Below are positions 27,775-37,486 of a stretch of 64,000 nucleotides of DNA, one piece after another; within the stretch, counting starts at the first letter, position 1, and every line of letters begins with the position of its first letter. The stretch lies in the NCBI RefSeq assembly GCF_900155435.1, contig NZ_LT700212.1:2804602-2868601 (forward strand). Direction: 5' to 3'. The notes beneath the pieces were generated by a model, which worked only from the letters and a program-made list of their open reading frames with translations, searched no databases and was not told the origin of the DNA. This DNA is from Actinomyces provencensis (lineage in GTDB: Bacteria > Actinomycetota > Actinomycetes > Actinomycetales > Actinomycetaceae). The translations under genes were made by a program, and so were the position numbers.

Positions 27775-28209
27775 ATGCCCCGCCCCTCCGTCCTCCTCCG
27801 CCTCGGAGCCGCCTCAGGACTCGTCGTCCTCGCCTCGGGTTGTGCCTCCTCGTCGACCACGACCTCCCTCGAGGGCACCGGTGCGACGACGCAGGACCCG
27901 ACCACCTCCTCGACGGGGGCCAGCGGCAGCTACTCCGCCACCGGCTCCTACTCCAGCCCCGGCGGGCAGCAGAGCATCGAGGTCGAACTCACCCTCGAGG
28001 ACGGCACCGTCACCGCCGTCACGGTCACCCCGGGTGCCTCCGACTCCCAGGCACTGCGCTACCAGCAGGACTTCGCGGAGCACGTGTCCGCCGAGGTCGT
28101 GGGGAAGACCCTGGAGGAGGCCGACGTCACGACGGTCGCGAGCTCGTCCCTGACGGGTGCCGGGTTCAACAGCGCCCTGGAGGAGATCCGCGAGCAGGCC
28201 GGTGAGTGA
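27775..28209 (+). CDS. FMN-binding-domain lipoprotein
   Basis: A 144-residue lipoprotein with signal peptide and lipobox ASGC (Cys23), a Ser/Thr-rich linker (24-66) and one FMN_bind domain (67-144). The usual covalent attachment motif is Ser/Thr-Gly-Ala-Thr/Ser. Here the equivalent region reads SSSLTGAGFNSAL at 123-135, so the canonical acceptor is replaced; Ser125 or Thr127 could serve, or FMN may bind without a covalent link. Directly followed by apbE, whose GTG start lies inside the last codons. Together with the membrane reductase downstream it forms an extracytoplasmic flavin electron-transfer set. Confidence 0.85.
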   Translation: MPRPSVLLRLGAASGLVVLASGCASSSTTTSLEGTGATTQDPTTSSTGASGSYSATGSYSSPGGQQSIEVELTLEDGTVTAVTVTPGASDSQALRYQQDFAEHVSAEVVGKTLEEADVTTVASSSLTGAGFNSALEEIREQAGE

Positions 28210-29155
28210 GGGTCCTGCCGCGCGGGTGGGGACCCGGGGCGACGAGGGCGGCCCGGCTGCGGCGGTCCCGGCACCGGGGGGCATCGACGAGGGCGGCCAC
28301 CACTGGACCTTCGAGGCGATCGGCACGCAGTGGCGGATCACGACTCCCGATCCACTCCCCGAGCGGGTGCGCAGCGCCGTGTCCACGGTGATCGAGGACT
28401 ACGACCGGGCGTTCTCCCGCTTCCGTGAGGACTCCCTGGTCACCCGGATGTCCCGTGCCGCGGGCACCTTCGAGCTGCCCTCCTGTGCGGCGGAGCTCCT
28501 GGAGACGTACGAGCGCCTGGGGGACCTGACCCACGGCGCGGTGAACCCCCTGGTGGGAGCCTCCCTGGTCCATCTCGGCTACGGGCCCGACTACCGCCTC
28601 ACGCCCCTCCCCGGCCACCTCCCGGCCCCCGCGTGGGACGAGGTGGTGAGCCGGGAGGGCTCCCGGCTCACCACCTCCACCCCCCTCACCCTGGATGTCG
28701 GGGCCGTCGGCAAGGGGCAGTTGGTGGACCTGGTCGTGGAGGAGGTCCTCTCCCACGGGGTCCCCGTGGTGCTGGTGGACGCCGGAGGGGACGTGGCCGG
28801 GGTGGGTCCCCGACGCCGCGTGGGGTTGGAGGATCCCCAGGACCCGGCTCGTGTCATCGGCGTCGTCACCTCCGCAGGGGGCGCGGTGTGCGGGTCCTCG
28901 ACCAACCGGCGCACCTGGGCACCCGGCGTCCACCACGTCCTGGATGCCCGCACGGGGCGACCTGTGCGGGGCGTGCAGGCCACATGGGCAGCGGCGCCCT
29001 GCGCCATGCTCGCCGATGCCGCCACCACCGCGCTGTTCTTCGAGGGACCGACACGGGTCTCACGGGCCCTCGGGGTGGATGCCCTGGTCCTGGGCGAGGA
29101 CCGCACCGCCGCGTGGAGCGGGACGGGGGAACGCCGGTGGGAGGTCTTCGCATGA
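28202..29155 (+). CDS. apbE: FAD:protein FMN transferase (ApbE)
   Basis: A 317-residue enzyme that moves FMN from FAD to Ser/Thr of target proteins. Family landmarks are FEAIGTQWRIT near the start, DVGAVGKGQLVD with the conserved Lys, VDAGGD, and HHVLDARTGRP near the C-terminus. No signal peptide or lipobox is evident, so it may act in the cytoplasm, unless the N-terminus is longer. I place the start at GTG 28202, which overlaps the end of the FMN-lipoprotein gene; an upstream ATG at 28157 is possible. Its stop overlaps the next ATG (ATGA). Confidence 0.9.
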   Translation: MSEGPAARVGTRGDEGGPAAAVPAPGGIDEGGHHWTFEAIGTQWRITTPDPLPERVRSAVSTVIEDYDRAFSRFREDSLVTRMSRAAGTFELPSCAAELLETYERLGDLTHGAVNPLVGASLVHLGYGPDYRLTPLPGHLPAPAWDEVVSREGSRLTTSTPLTLDVGAVGKGQLVDLVVEEVLSHGVPVVLVDAGGDVAGVGPRRRVGLEDPQDPARVIGVVTSAGGAVCGSSTNRRTWAPGVHHVLDARTGRPVRGVQATWAAAPCAMLADAATTALFFEGPTRVSRALGVDALVLGEDRTAAWSGTGERRWEVFA

Positions 29156-30666
29156 CCCGTGCCTCCGTGCGCCTGGACCGTTTGCTGGGGCGTACTTCCA
29201 TGTACACGCTGCTCCTGGCGGTGCTCACCGTCCTCGCGGCCTGGGCCCTGCTCGGGTCCCTGGTGGGGGCCCTGCCGCAGTCCTCCGTGGACCTGGTGTC
29301 CTCACTGGCGGTGTGCGTCGGAGTCGCCGTCGGCGCCAACTGCCTGATCGCCTCCCTGGTCCATGCCCCCAGGCGCCATGTCTCCGCCCTGTCCACGGAG
29401 TTGCTGCTGTTCTTCCTGCTGTGGCCCTCCACCGACACCGTCGACGTCCTCGCGGCCGCTGCCGCAGCCGTGGTGGCCACCGCATCGAAGTACCTGCTGG
29501 TGGTGAGGGGTCGGCGCCTGGTCAACCCCGCGGCCTTCGGGGCGCTCGTGGTCGCAGTCGTCGGGATCGGCGCCCCGGTGTGGTGGGTCGCCACCGCGTG
29601 GATGCTGCCCGTCGTGCTGGTCAGGGGCGCGCTGGTACTGCGCCGGTCGGGAGGCGGTGGTGTCGCGGTCCTGGTCGCCTCGGTCGTACTGGTGGGGACG
29701 TCCCTGCGTCTGGTGCTGGCAGGGAGCCCGAGCGCGTCGGCGCTGACCATGGCCGTCGTGTCGTATCCCGTGGTGTTCCTGGCCCTGTTCATGGCCACCG
29801 AACCGCTGACGCTGCCCCCGCGCAGGTGGCAGCGCCACAGCGTCGCGGTCCTCATGGGTGTGCTCGTCTGCCTGCCCGTGACCGCGCACCTGGGAGCGTG
29901 GGTGTTCACGCTGGGTCCGGAGGCGGGGATCGTCCTGGCGAACCTCGTCGCGGCGGTGCTCGCCGGACGGGGGGCGGCGGGCGACCTGGAGGTCGTGGAG
30001 GTCAGGTGGCCGGCTCCCGACGTGGCCGAGGTCGTCCTGGCCCCGGGACGCCCACTGTCCTTCCGGGCGGGCCAGTACCTGGAGCTGACGGTGCCCGCTC
30101 CCGCCGACGTGCGGGAGAACCGCCGAGTGTTCTCGCTGGTCAGTGCCCCCGGGGAGGCGAAGGGTCCCCACCCGGTGCTCCGTGTGGCATTCCGCCTGCC
30201 CGAGAGGCCGAGCGCCTTCAAGGCCGCCCTCGTCTCCCGGCCTGCGGGTGCGGTGGTGCGCAGCGAGGGCATCCGCGGCGACTTCCTGCTGCCCGAGGAC
30301 CCCCTGGTCCCCGTGCTCATGGTGGCGCGCGGGATCGGTGTGACGCCGTTCCTGGGTCAGCTCGCCGACCTGCGCGAGCGGGGCGAGGCAGTGGATGTGG
30401 TCCTGGTCCACGTGGTGCGCACTCCCGGTGACGCCGCCCTCGTCGGGCACCTGGGGGCGCCCGGAACCGGGGTGGAGGTCGTCCTGGTGGAGGAGCGGGA
30501 GCAGCGGGCGGGGCTGGGGGAGGGGGAGTTCCTCGCCCTCTGCCCCGACCTGGCGCGGCGCCGCGTCCACGTGTCCGGCGCCCCGGACTTCGTGGCCGGA
30601 GCGCGGGAGGCCCTCGCCCGCGCGGGAGCTGCCGGGGTCGTGACGGACACCTTCACCGGGTACTGA
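29152..30666 (+). CDS. Membrane protein fused to ferredoxin-NAD(P)H reductase domain
   Basis: A 504-residue fusion. Residues 1-275 hold about eight membrane helices in an arrangement like NqrB/RnfD-type flavoproteins (RRLVNPAAFGALVVAV resembles the RnfD core). Residues 280-504 are a ferredoxin-reductase module with the FAD motif RRVFSLVSAP and the nucleotide motif GIGVTPFLGQL. It would carry electrons from cytosolic NAD(P)H across the membrane to the flavinylated lipoprotein made two genes upstream. The start overlaps apbE (ATGA), so the three genes form one transcription unit. Confidence 0.87.
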   Translation: MTRASVRLDRLLGRTSMYTLLLAVLTVLAAWALLGSLVGALPQSSVDLVSSLAVCVGVAVGANCLIASLVHAPRRHVSALSTELLLFFLLWPSTDTVDVLAAAAAAVVATASKYLLVVRGRRLVNPAAFGALVVAVVGIGAPVWWVATAWMLPVVLVRGALVLRRSGGGGVAVLVASVVLVGTSLRLVLAGSPSASALTMAVVSYPVVFLALFMATEPLTLPPRRWQRHSVAVLMGVLVCLPVTAHLGAWVFTLGPEAGIVLANLVAAVLAGRGAAGDLEVVEVRWPAPDVAEVVLAPGRPLSFRAGQYLELTVPAPADVRENRRVFSLVSAPGEAKGPHPVLRVAFRLPERPSAFKAALVSRPAGAVVRSEGIRGDFLLPEDPLVPVLMVARGIGVTPFLGQLADLRERGEAVDVVLVHVVRTPGDAALVGHLGAPGTGVEVVLVEEREQRAGLGEGEFLALCPDLARRRVHVSGAPDFVAGAREALARAGAAGVVTDTFTGY

Positions 30667-30831
30667 GGGCGCGTGGTCGGTCACCCGTCCCCGGGGCGCT
30701 CGGCCACGCCGAGGTCGCCCCGGGGACGCAGCGGTCCGGGGGAGTGGGCCCCGGGTTCGCGGGGTGGTGCGGGCCGACGGCTGACCAGGGCATGACCCCG
30801 GTCGTGCGCACGCACCCCGCGACCGCCGGAC

Positions 30832-32321
30832 TCAACGGTCCGGGGTCTCCCAGATGCTGCGCAGGTGGTGGACCCGCAGGGACTCCACCGCGATCGTCCC
30901 CGACTCCGAGGTCAGCTCGACGGCGCGGGCGCCCTCGTTCGGGAAGCTGAAGGAGGTCACGGTCTCCTGGCCGCCGTTGACGAAGACCTCGATGGAACCG
31001 CGGTCCACCAGGACCCTGAGGCTCAGGTGGTCACCGGTGAACGGGGCGCCCCGGTAGCCACGGTCGCCCTTGCCGGAGTCCCGCCGGTCGATGACCACGC
31101 GGTGGGCCAGGTCGTCGTAGCAGACGAAGGTGTGGTGCCCGTCCGGGGTCTTGTGGACGTTGAGGCCCACACGCTCCGAGGTCGTGCGCGTGAGGTCCAC
31201 CTCCAGCTCGATCTCGACGGCCTCGGCGTCCTCCAGGAGGACCTTGTCCTCGTTCGCTCCGAGTTCGAAGGACCCGAAGTCGACCGTGTCCTCGCGCAGG
31301 GCAGTGAGCTCCCGGGCGGGGACGGCGTGCACGTGCAGGTCCTCGCCCAGGGTGAGTTCGCGGGGGACGGTGAGCTGCCCGCACCACCCGTCCTCCGCCT
31401 GGGTGGCCACCGGCAGCGTGAAGGACCCCATCCAGCCGAACACGAGACGCCGCCCGTCGGGGGCGAGCATGGTCTGGGGGGCGTAGTAGTTGTGCCCCCA
31501 GTCGCACAGCCGGTAGTCGGTCTCCTGGTGGAACTCCTCCCCCGGCTGCCACGAACCCACGACGTAGCCCGCGTTGTGGCCGTTGCGACCGACGTAGCCC
31601 TGGGGGCGCGGACCCATCGGGCAGTACCCGATGACCCACTTGTCCCCCAGGGGGAACATGTCGGGGCACTCGAGCATGAAGACGTCGGGGTCCGGGTCCT
31701 CGTAGACGACGCGGTCGAAGGCCCATGTGCGCATGTCCTGGGAGGTGTAGAGCCACACCTGGCCGCGCTTGTCGGCGGAGCAGGCGCCGAAGACCATGTG
31801 CCAGGTGTCCCCCGTGCGCCAGACCTTGGGGTCCCGGAAGTGCAGGAGCCCTTCCGGGCACTCGACGATGGTGCCGAGCTTGTGGAAGTTGACGCCGTCA
31901 TCGGAGACGGCCATGCGCTGGACCTGCAGGTTGCCGTCGTCCTCGTTGACGCCGTTGCGCCAGCGGTGACCGGTGTAGTAGACGACCAGCTTCCCGTCGT
32001 CGGAGACCACGGCGGAACCGGAGAAGACCCCGTCCCGGTCGGCCTCGATACTGGGGGCCATGGCGATGGGCTCGCGCCTCCAGGTCACCAGGTCGGGGCT
32101 GGAGACGTGTCCCCAGTGCATGGGCCCCACTCCGTGCTGAAGGGGTGGTGCTGGAAGAAGACCTGGTAGCGGTCGTGGAAGTACGACAACCCGTTCGGGT
32201 CGTTGATCCAGCCCGCCTTGGCCGCGATGTGGAACGTCGGGTACCAACGGTCGTTGCGGGTTCGCAGGAGGGCCTCGACGCCCTGCTCCGCCCGTTCGAG
32301 CTGTTCCTTCATGGTGGTCAT
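30832..32321 (-). pseudogene. GH32 sucrose/sucrose-6-phosphate hydrolase with one frameshift
   Basis: An intracellular invertase-type enzyme. The nucleophile motif WINDPNG lies near residue 40, and RDP in FRDPKVW and the acid/base motif ECPD in LECPDMFPLG follow. A C-terminal beta-sandwich ends near VESLRVHHLRSIWE. The N-terminal 63 residues (start 32321, AGG...ACC upstream) are in a different frame from the rest. The shift lies in the run at about 32122-32129 between TEWGP and MHWGH. One missing base explains it, and adding it gives 496 residues, normal for the family. It may be a real mutation or a homopolymer read error. The neighbouring permease stump suggests a former sucrose operon. Confidence 0.85.
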
Positions 32322-32468
32322 GGTGGTCCTGCCTCTCACTCCGTCGTGTGTGGTGGTCGTGGTGTGTCCCCGTGGCGGTCGGCGGGGGGGTACTCCGACG
32401 AGGGCGGCGCCGCTCGGTCCGGTGCCGGGCCCGGCACCGATGCCCCGGCGCGGGCAGCCTCCCGCCGG

Positions 32469-32789
32469 CTAGGCGACCTTCGTAGGCTCCCTGACGAAGG
32501 GGTCCCCCAGGACCTCGACGTCGTCCTTCTCGAGGACGAAGAACGCGTAGATTCCCGCCAGGGCCACGGTGCCGGCGATGACCAGGAAGGTGGGCTGGTA
32601 GCCGATCTGGTCGTGGAGCCAGCCCAGGGGGGTCGACAGGATGACGTTGCAGACCTGCGCGGAGTTCCGCGTGCCGTAGACCTGCTGCCTACATTCCTGC
32701 GTCTGGAAGAGGCTGGTGTAGAAGTCGGGGAACATCTGCTGGTCGATCACGGCGTAGAAGGTCCAGGAGTGCCTCGAGCCGCCCGACAC
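32469..32789 (-). pseudogene. C-terminal stump of an oligosaccharide:H+ symporter
   Basis: About 100 residues matching the last two or three membrane segments of LacY/CscB-type sugar symporters (VYGTRNSAQVCNVILSTPLG, then FLVIAGTVALAGIYAFFVLE). The first three quarters of the gene are absent: similarity stops at about 32750. It lies upstream of the GH32 gene on the same strand, so it probably was the sucrose permease of that operon, truncated by the event that brought in the segment to the right. Confidence 0.8.
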
Positions 32790-33055
32790 CGCCCATGAAG
32801 CCCGTGGGCAGCACGAGGGCGGCGCCGGTGCGGCAGGGGGTGCCGGGGCCGGCCCGGTCGCAGACCTTGCGGCGTTGCGCGCCTACGTCCAGGAGGCGCG
32901 TGAGCTCGCGGATGGAGCCTTGCAGCAGGTGCTCTCTCGTGGCGATCGGCTGACGCCGCCGGCATGTGATTCAGATGGAGCGCGTGCCTCAAGACGAGGA
33001 TTTCGATGAGCGCAGGTTCTGTGGTGACTCACTCGGTGAGGCTGGGGAGACATCC
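32790..33055. other. Gene-free junction segment
   Basis: Between the permease stump and the LacI gene. One plus-strand frame (about 32758-33009) has coding-like base use and reads AALRAYVQEARELADGALQQ, but has no start and no recognisable family, so it is probably another gene fragment. The composition shifts to lower GC near 32960. Confidence 0.4.
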
Positions 33056-34141
33056 CTATGCGTGTGCCTGCCAGTGTGGAGCGGCAACGGAACGGCGAGG
33101 CACCAAAGGGCATTCCAGTACGGCTGGTTCGAAAGTGTCCGGAGTGTCCAGATCCTCCGGGTCATGGGTTTGGCTGGACTGATCTCGGATGATCGCGCTG
33201 AGTCGCTCGACAGCCCATTCACCCATCTCGAGGTGGGGAAGTGCGACGGTGGTGAGAGAGGGAAAGAGGCCCTCAGCGATCAACTCCTGGTTGTCGAAGC
33301 CCACGATTGAGAGATCGGTCGGGATCCGCAGACCCAGTTCTGCCGCCGCACGGTATGCGCCCATAGCCATACGGTCGTTGTAGCAGAACAGGGCGGTGGG
33401 GCGGTCCGCCCTGCTCAGTAGCTCAAGAGCCGCTTGACGGCCGCCATAGGTCTCTGACTCGCGTGCCACGATCAAGCGTGGGTCGACGGAAACTCCGGCC
33501 CCATTCAATGCCTCCATGTACCCGGCGAGACGACCACGGGTCGCAGGTACGTCGTCAGTGTTCGTTGCGAAGCCGATGCGGCGATGCCCCGCCCTCAACA
33601 GCTCCAGGACTGCAGCATGGGCGCCACTTTGTTCATCGGGGACGACGGCGGGCACCCGACCGGCGCGGTCTACAGCGTCGATGAGGACGGTGGGCACCTC
33701 CAAGAGGGCAAGTGGAACATCCACCTCTCTGTGGTACATCGTCGCGTAAAGAACGCCGTCCACCTGCTGGCGGAGCAGGGAGTGCACATCGCGGTCGATG
33801 TCGGTGGGCCCGTGGGTAGTGTTGATCAGCACGAGGGTGAGGCCGTGGGCACGAGCCGCATTCTGGGCGCCGAGGATGATCCGGCCGGCATGCGGCGTGG
33901 TCGCGATCTCCTCGCTGAGCAACCCGATCATGTCGGACTGCTGGCGGCGAAGGCCTCGGGCTATGAGGTTGGGGCCGTAGTCCAAGCGCGCAGCTGTCGC
34001 TTTGACGCGCTGCCGAGTCGTCTCGCTGACTCGAGCTGACTCAACGTTGTTGAGGATATGGGAGACAGTGGTGACCGACACTCCTGCCTCGCGCGCCACA
34101 TCGCGGATTCCCACCCGTTGCTGTGCCACAGATCTCCTCAC
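33056..34141 (-). CDS. LacI-family transcriptional regulator of the fructan/DFA locus
   Basis: A 361-residue repressor. The helix-turn-helix occupies about 11-31 (DVAREAGVSVTTVSHILN), followed by the hinge helix and a periplasmic-binding-protein-like effector domain (65-330) ending in the typical VGFDNQELIAEGLFPSLTTV. It lies downstream of the importer genes on the same strand but has its own upstream region with a 14-bp palindrome. The natural target is the operator at 37492-37508 in the divergent promoter of the importer and hydrolase genes. The effector is presumably the imported fructoside. Confidence 0.92.
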   Translation of the reverse strand: MRRSVAQQRVGIRDVAREAGVSVTTVSHILNNVESARVSETTRQRVKATAARLDYGPNLIARGLRRQQSDMIGLLSEEIATTPHAGRIILGAQNAARAHGLTLVLINTTHGPTDIDRDVHSLLRQQVDGVLYATMYHREVDVPLALLEVPTVLIDAVDRAGRVPAVVPDEQSGAHAAVLELLRAGHRRIGFATNTDDVPATRGRLAGYMEALNGAGVSVDPRLIVARESETYGGRQAALELLSRADRPTALFCYNDRMAMGAYRAAAELGLRIPTDLSIVGFDNQELIAEGLFPSLTTVALPHLEMGEWAVERLSAIIRDQSSQTHDPEDLDTPDTFEPAVLECPLVPRRSVAAPHWQAHA

Positions 34142-34170
34142 TGGTCAAGGTTTGTCCTGATACTAGTCAC

Positions 34171-34184
34171 CCAGGTCGACCTGG
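34171..34184. promoter_or_regulatory. Palindrome upstream of the lacI-type gene
   Basis: CCAGGTCGACCTGG is a perfect 14-bp palindrome 30 bases upstream of the regulator start, near the expected -35 region; TAGTAT downstream could be the -10. It differs from the ACGTTTTG operator, so it may be bound by another factor, or be chance. Confidence 0.35.
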
Positions 34185-34266
34185 TGAACGAACTCGCTCT
34201 CGCCTTGAGGCAGCCCGCGTGCTGCCAGCTTGCCGCCGCTGGTCAGGACTGACGTGGTGCCCCGCG

Positions 34267-35106
34267 TCAGCCCTTGACCGCACCCAGAGTGAGGCCCGCG
34301 ACAATGTGACGTTGCAGAACCAGGGCGAGGAGGACCATCGGCAGCGAGTACAGCATGGCCAACGCGGTCATGCCTCCCCAGTCCAGTCCGAACTGTGTCT
34401 GGAAGTTGGCGATGACGATGGGGGTAGTCTGCGAACGCACCGCCGTGAGTAAGAGGGCGAACAGGAACTCATTCCATGAGGCGAGGAAAGCGAAGATGGC
34501 CGTCACGGCCACGCCGCCGGCAGTGACAGGAAGGACGACTCTCCACAACGCTCCCAGGCGCGAGGCGCCGTCGATCTTGGCTGCTTCCTCCAGGTCGACG
34601 GGTACGGCTTCGAAGAAGCTCGCCATGAGCCAGATCGACAATGGCAAGGAGATGGTGGCGTGTGCGATGGCCAAGGCAAATGAGGTGTCCGAGATTCCCA
34701 GGTTGCGGAAGATCGTGATCAAGGGCACGCCCACCACGATCGGCGGGACCATTCGCATCACCAGCGATCCGATGATGAAGAACTGGCCGAACCGGGTATG
34801 GAAGCGGGTCACCGCGTACGCGGCGGGCACTGCCAGGGTCAACGAGATCAGGGTGCTCAGCACTGCCGTGACGATGCTGTTCACGAACGAGGCAACCACG
34901 CCATCACGACCGATGGCGGAGATGTAGTTCTCGATCGTCCATTGCGTGGGAAGGACACTGGGAGGAACCGCGATGGTCTCGAGCGGTGTCTTGAAGGATG
35001 TGAAGAGCATGTACACGAAGGGAAATCCGTACAGCGCCACCAGCAGCGAAAGTGCGATCCAGAGGATTGTCCGCGAGCTCATGCGCGTGGCCTGAAGACC
35101 GTTCAT
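34267..35106 (-). CDS. Carbohydrate ABC transporter permease (MalG type)
   Basis: A 279-residue inner-membrane subunit with six membrane segments and the ATPase-contact EAA loop EEAAKIDGASRLGALWRVVL. It ends with ALVLQRHIVAGLTLGAVKG, the standard C-terminus of this subfamily. It overlaps the other permease gene by 4 bases. There is no ATPase gene in this locus, so it must use a shared ATPase encoded elsewhere. Confidence 0.93.
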   Translation of the reverse strand: MNGLQATRMSSRTILWIALSLLVALYGFPFVYMLFTSFKTPLETIAVPPSVLPTQWTIENYISAIGRDGVVASFVNSIVTAVLSTLISLTLAVPAAYAVTRFHTRFGQFFIIGSLVMRMVPPIVVGVPLITIFRNLGISDTSFALAIAHATISLPLSIWLMASFFEAVPVDLEEAAKIDGASRLGALWRVVLPVTAGGVAVTAIFAFLASWNEFLFALLLTAVRSQTTPIVIANFQTQFGLDWGGMTALAMLYSLPMVLLALVLQRHIVAGLTLGAVKG

Positions 35107-35996
35107 CGTTCGTTCTCACTTCCTGGCTGCCAGATCAGCAGAATGGCCACAATCGAGGCGGCGAGCATGGCGATCAGGTAGACGGTGCCCATCGCGCTGG
35201 CCAACCCTGGATCCCCGAAGCGCACCAAGGTGCGGTAGATGAGGAGGGACATTGTCTCCGTGCTTTGCTGTGGTCCACCATTGGTCTGGATGAGGATGAC
35301 GTCGAAGGCGCGAGCGGCGTCGATCCCGCGAATGACGAGAGCAACTGCGATCACGGGACGTAACAGGGGGATGACGATGCGAAAGAGGATCGTCGGGTAC
35401 CGGGCGCCATCCAGACGTGCGGCCTCGACGATGTCGCCGGGAATGTTCTGGAGGCCCGCGAAGAGAACAAGCGTGATGAATGAAGTGGTCAGCCAGATGT
35501 CCGGGATCGCCACTGAAAGCAATGCGATACGCGGGTCGCTCAGCCATTGGATCTGGCCGGGATCTTGCAGGATCCCGATCTCTGTGAGCAGCCGGTTGAT
35601 GATGCCGAAGTTGTCGATGAGCAAGAACCTCCACAAGAGGCCCGCGACGATCGGGGCGATCATGAGGGGGTAGAGGAAGATCGTACGGAACACCCGTGAC
35701 TTGTCGCCCAACGCGGTGAAGAGCAGTGCGACCGCCAGGCCGAGGACGAACTCGAACACAACGACGATCACCGTGTATGCCAGAGTCCGCCAAGCTGCAT
35801 TGCCGAAGTCGGTCGAGGTGAACGCGGTGACGTAGTTGTCGAGTCCGACGAAGGTGCGGGGGGCACCGGAGAACCTGGAGACTTTGAAAAAGGAGTCGGA
35901 GACGAACTGCACGAGTGGCCACGCCACGAACACCGCGAGGAAGATGGTGGCGGGGAGCATCAGCAAGAAGGCGAATCTGCGGTCTGTGAGACGCAC
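35103..35996 (-). CDS. Carbohydrate ABC transporter permease (MalF type)
   Basis: A 297-residue permease with six membrane segments and EAA loop VEAARLDGARYPTILFRIVI. It pairs with the downstream MalG-type permease. An 80-base gap separates it from the binding-protein gene upstream; the genes are co-oriented and presumably co-transcribed from the promoter at 37487-37516. Confidence 0.93.
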   Translation of the reverse strand: MRLTDRRFAFLLMLPATIFLAVFVAWPLVQFVSDSFFKVSRFSGAPRTFVGLDNYVTAFTSTDFGNAAWRTLAYTVIVVVFEFVLGLAVALLFTALGDKSRVFRTIFLYPLMIAPIVAGLLWRFLLIDNFGIINRLLTEIGILQDPGQIQWLSDPRIALLSVAIPDIWLTTSFITLVLFAGLQNIPGDIVEAARLDGARYPTILFRIVIPLLRPVIAVALVIRGIDAARAFDVILIQTNGGPQQSTETMSLLIYRTLVRFGDPGLASAMGTVYLIAMLAASIVAILLIWQPGSENER

Positions 35997-36074
35997 GGGA
36001 AGGACTTTCCGTCAGGGGTATCGATGTGAGGGTCGGGTGCGGCGTCCACAGGAGGCGACGCCGCACCCGGTGCG

Positions 36075-37397
36075 CTACTTGCTGATGATGCCTTCAACCT
36101 GAGCCTTGGCGTCGTCAAGCAGCTGCTGGTTGTCGGCTCCTGGCACCACTGCCTTCTGGATCATCGGGATCAGGACCGTGTCCACGATCTCCTGCCAGTT
36201 CGGGTTTGCCGGGCGGGGGATCGTCGACTCCGCTTTGAGTGTCTCGATGAGAGGCTTGTAGTTCTCATAACCGGGTTCGTTCTCGAACTTCTCAAGGACG
36301 GAGATCCTTGAGGCGAGGCCCAGCGATGTGTCCACCGAGAGCTCATTGTGGTCATAGGCGTACTGCACGAACTCCAACGCCTTGTCCTGTTTCTGGGTCG
36401 CTGTGGGGACGGAGAGGTACCAGGCTCCCGGCACTCCGGCCACTCCCCCGGGCCCACCGATCATCGTGGCGACTCCGACATTGCCCTTGACGGGGGAGTC
36501 GTCCGGGATCTGCTTGTAGGCGTGGGCCCAGAATCGCATCATGGCAAGTTGGCCTTGGTTGAAGAGGTTCTGAGACCCAGCCCAGTCCAGCTGGGCTGAT
36601 CCGGAAGGCGCATATGGCAGCAGGCTGGTGTAGAAGTCCAGAGCCTTCTTGCTGTTCTCGTTGCCGAGGGAGACGGAGCCGTCTGCGCCGACTACCATGT
36701 TCTTCTCGCCTGTCTGTGAGAGCGTGGCCAGCCACTCGGTCTCCACTGCGCCCTTGACATCGGTCCCGTAGAGGTCCGTCTGTCCGTCTCCGTCGGTGTC
36801 CTGGGTGAAGAACTGTGCGACGTCGGTGTACTGCTCCCATGTGGTGGGCGGGACGAGGTCGTACCCGTACTTCGCCTTGAAGTTTGCCTGCTGGGTTGGG
36901 TCATCGAAGAGGTCTGTGCGGTAGTAGAGAATCTCTGCGTTGGTCCACGCAGGCATGCCGACGTACCTCCCGTCGACGTTTGCCTCCGTCACCAAAGATG
37001 GGAACAGGTCGGACTTCACGTCGTCGGTGTACATGTCGTCCAGAGGGGTTAGCGCGTCGGCGAAGGCCGGCAGCCAGATTGCGTCTATCGCCGCCACGTC
37101 GAACGAGAGAGATCCCGAACTCAACTCACTGTTGAGCCGGTTGTAGAGACCGTCGTAGGGAAGCTCGACAAAGGTGACCGTGGTGCCGGTGTCCTTCTCG
37201 AACTGGTCGGCAATCGGTTTGAGCTCACCGTGGCCACCGGCCTCGACGAGCACCGTGATCGAGTCATCACCGGAAGCGGCAGTGCCGCCGCCTGCGCCGC
37301 ACCCTGCGAGGGTGAGCGCCGAGACAGCGGCGAGGATCCCGACTGTGGCAGCCGGGGCGCGATGAGCCTGAGGCCCGAACGTGCGGCGAAGCGTCAT
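36075..37397 (-). CDS. Sugar-binding lipoprotein of the fructan/DFA ABC importer
   Basis: A 440-residue extracellular solute-binding protein (family 1). The lipoprotein signal has lipobox LAGC at Cys33. The mature part starts with ITVLVEAGGHGELKPIADQF and has the family pattern with VDGRYVGMPAW and WEQYTDVAQFF. Start ATG 37397 is preferred because a complete signal peptide follows and GGAG lies upstream. First gene of the importer operon, divergent from the GH32 hydrolase, with a LacI operator between. Ligand inferred from neighbours: difructose anhydride or short fructo-oligosaccharides. Confidence 0.9.
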   Translation of the reverse strand: MTLRRTFGPQAHRAPAATVGILAAVSALTLAGCGAGGGTAASGDDSITVLVEAGGHGELKPIADQFEKDTGTTVTFVELPYDGLYNRLNSELSSGSLSFDVAAIDAIWLPAFADALTPLDDMYTDDVKSDLFPSLVTEANVDGRYVGMPAWTNAEILYYRTDLFDDPTQQANFKAKYGYDLVPPTTWEQYTDVAQFFTQDTDGDGQTDLYGTDVKGAVETEWLATLSQTGEKNMVVGADGSVSLGNENSKKALDFYTSLLPYAPSGSAQLDWAGSQNLFNQGQLAMMRFWAHAYKQIPDDSPVKGNVGVATMIGGPGGVAGVPGAWYLSVPTATQKQDKALEFVQYAYDHNELSVDTSLGLASRISVLEKFENEPGYENYKPLIETLKAESTIPRPANPNWQEIVDTVLIPMIQKAVVPGADNQQLLDDAKAQVEGIISK

Positions 37398-37486
37398 TAC
37401 TTCGACTCCAGTTTCTGTGCGGCATTGCATGATGGCAGGGCGGCCCGAGGCCGCCCTGGACCAGGACCCTGCGTCCTGACGAGATG

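Noticed and set aside
28633-29151. N-terminal extension of the membrane-reductase frame
   Set aside because: It overlaps apbE in another frame and has no membrane or domain features; the ATG at 29152 overlaps the apbE stop and starts the hydrophobic domain.
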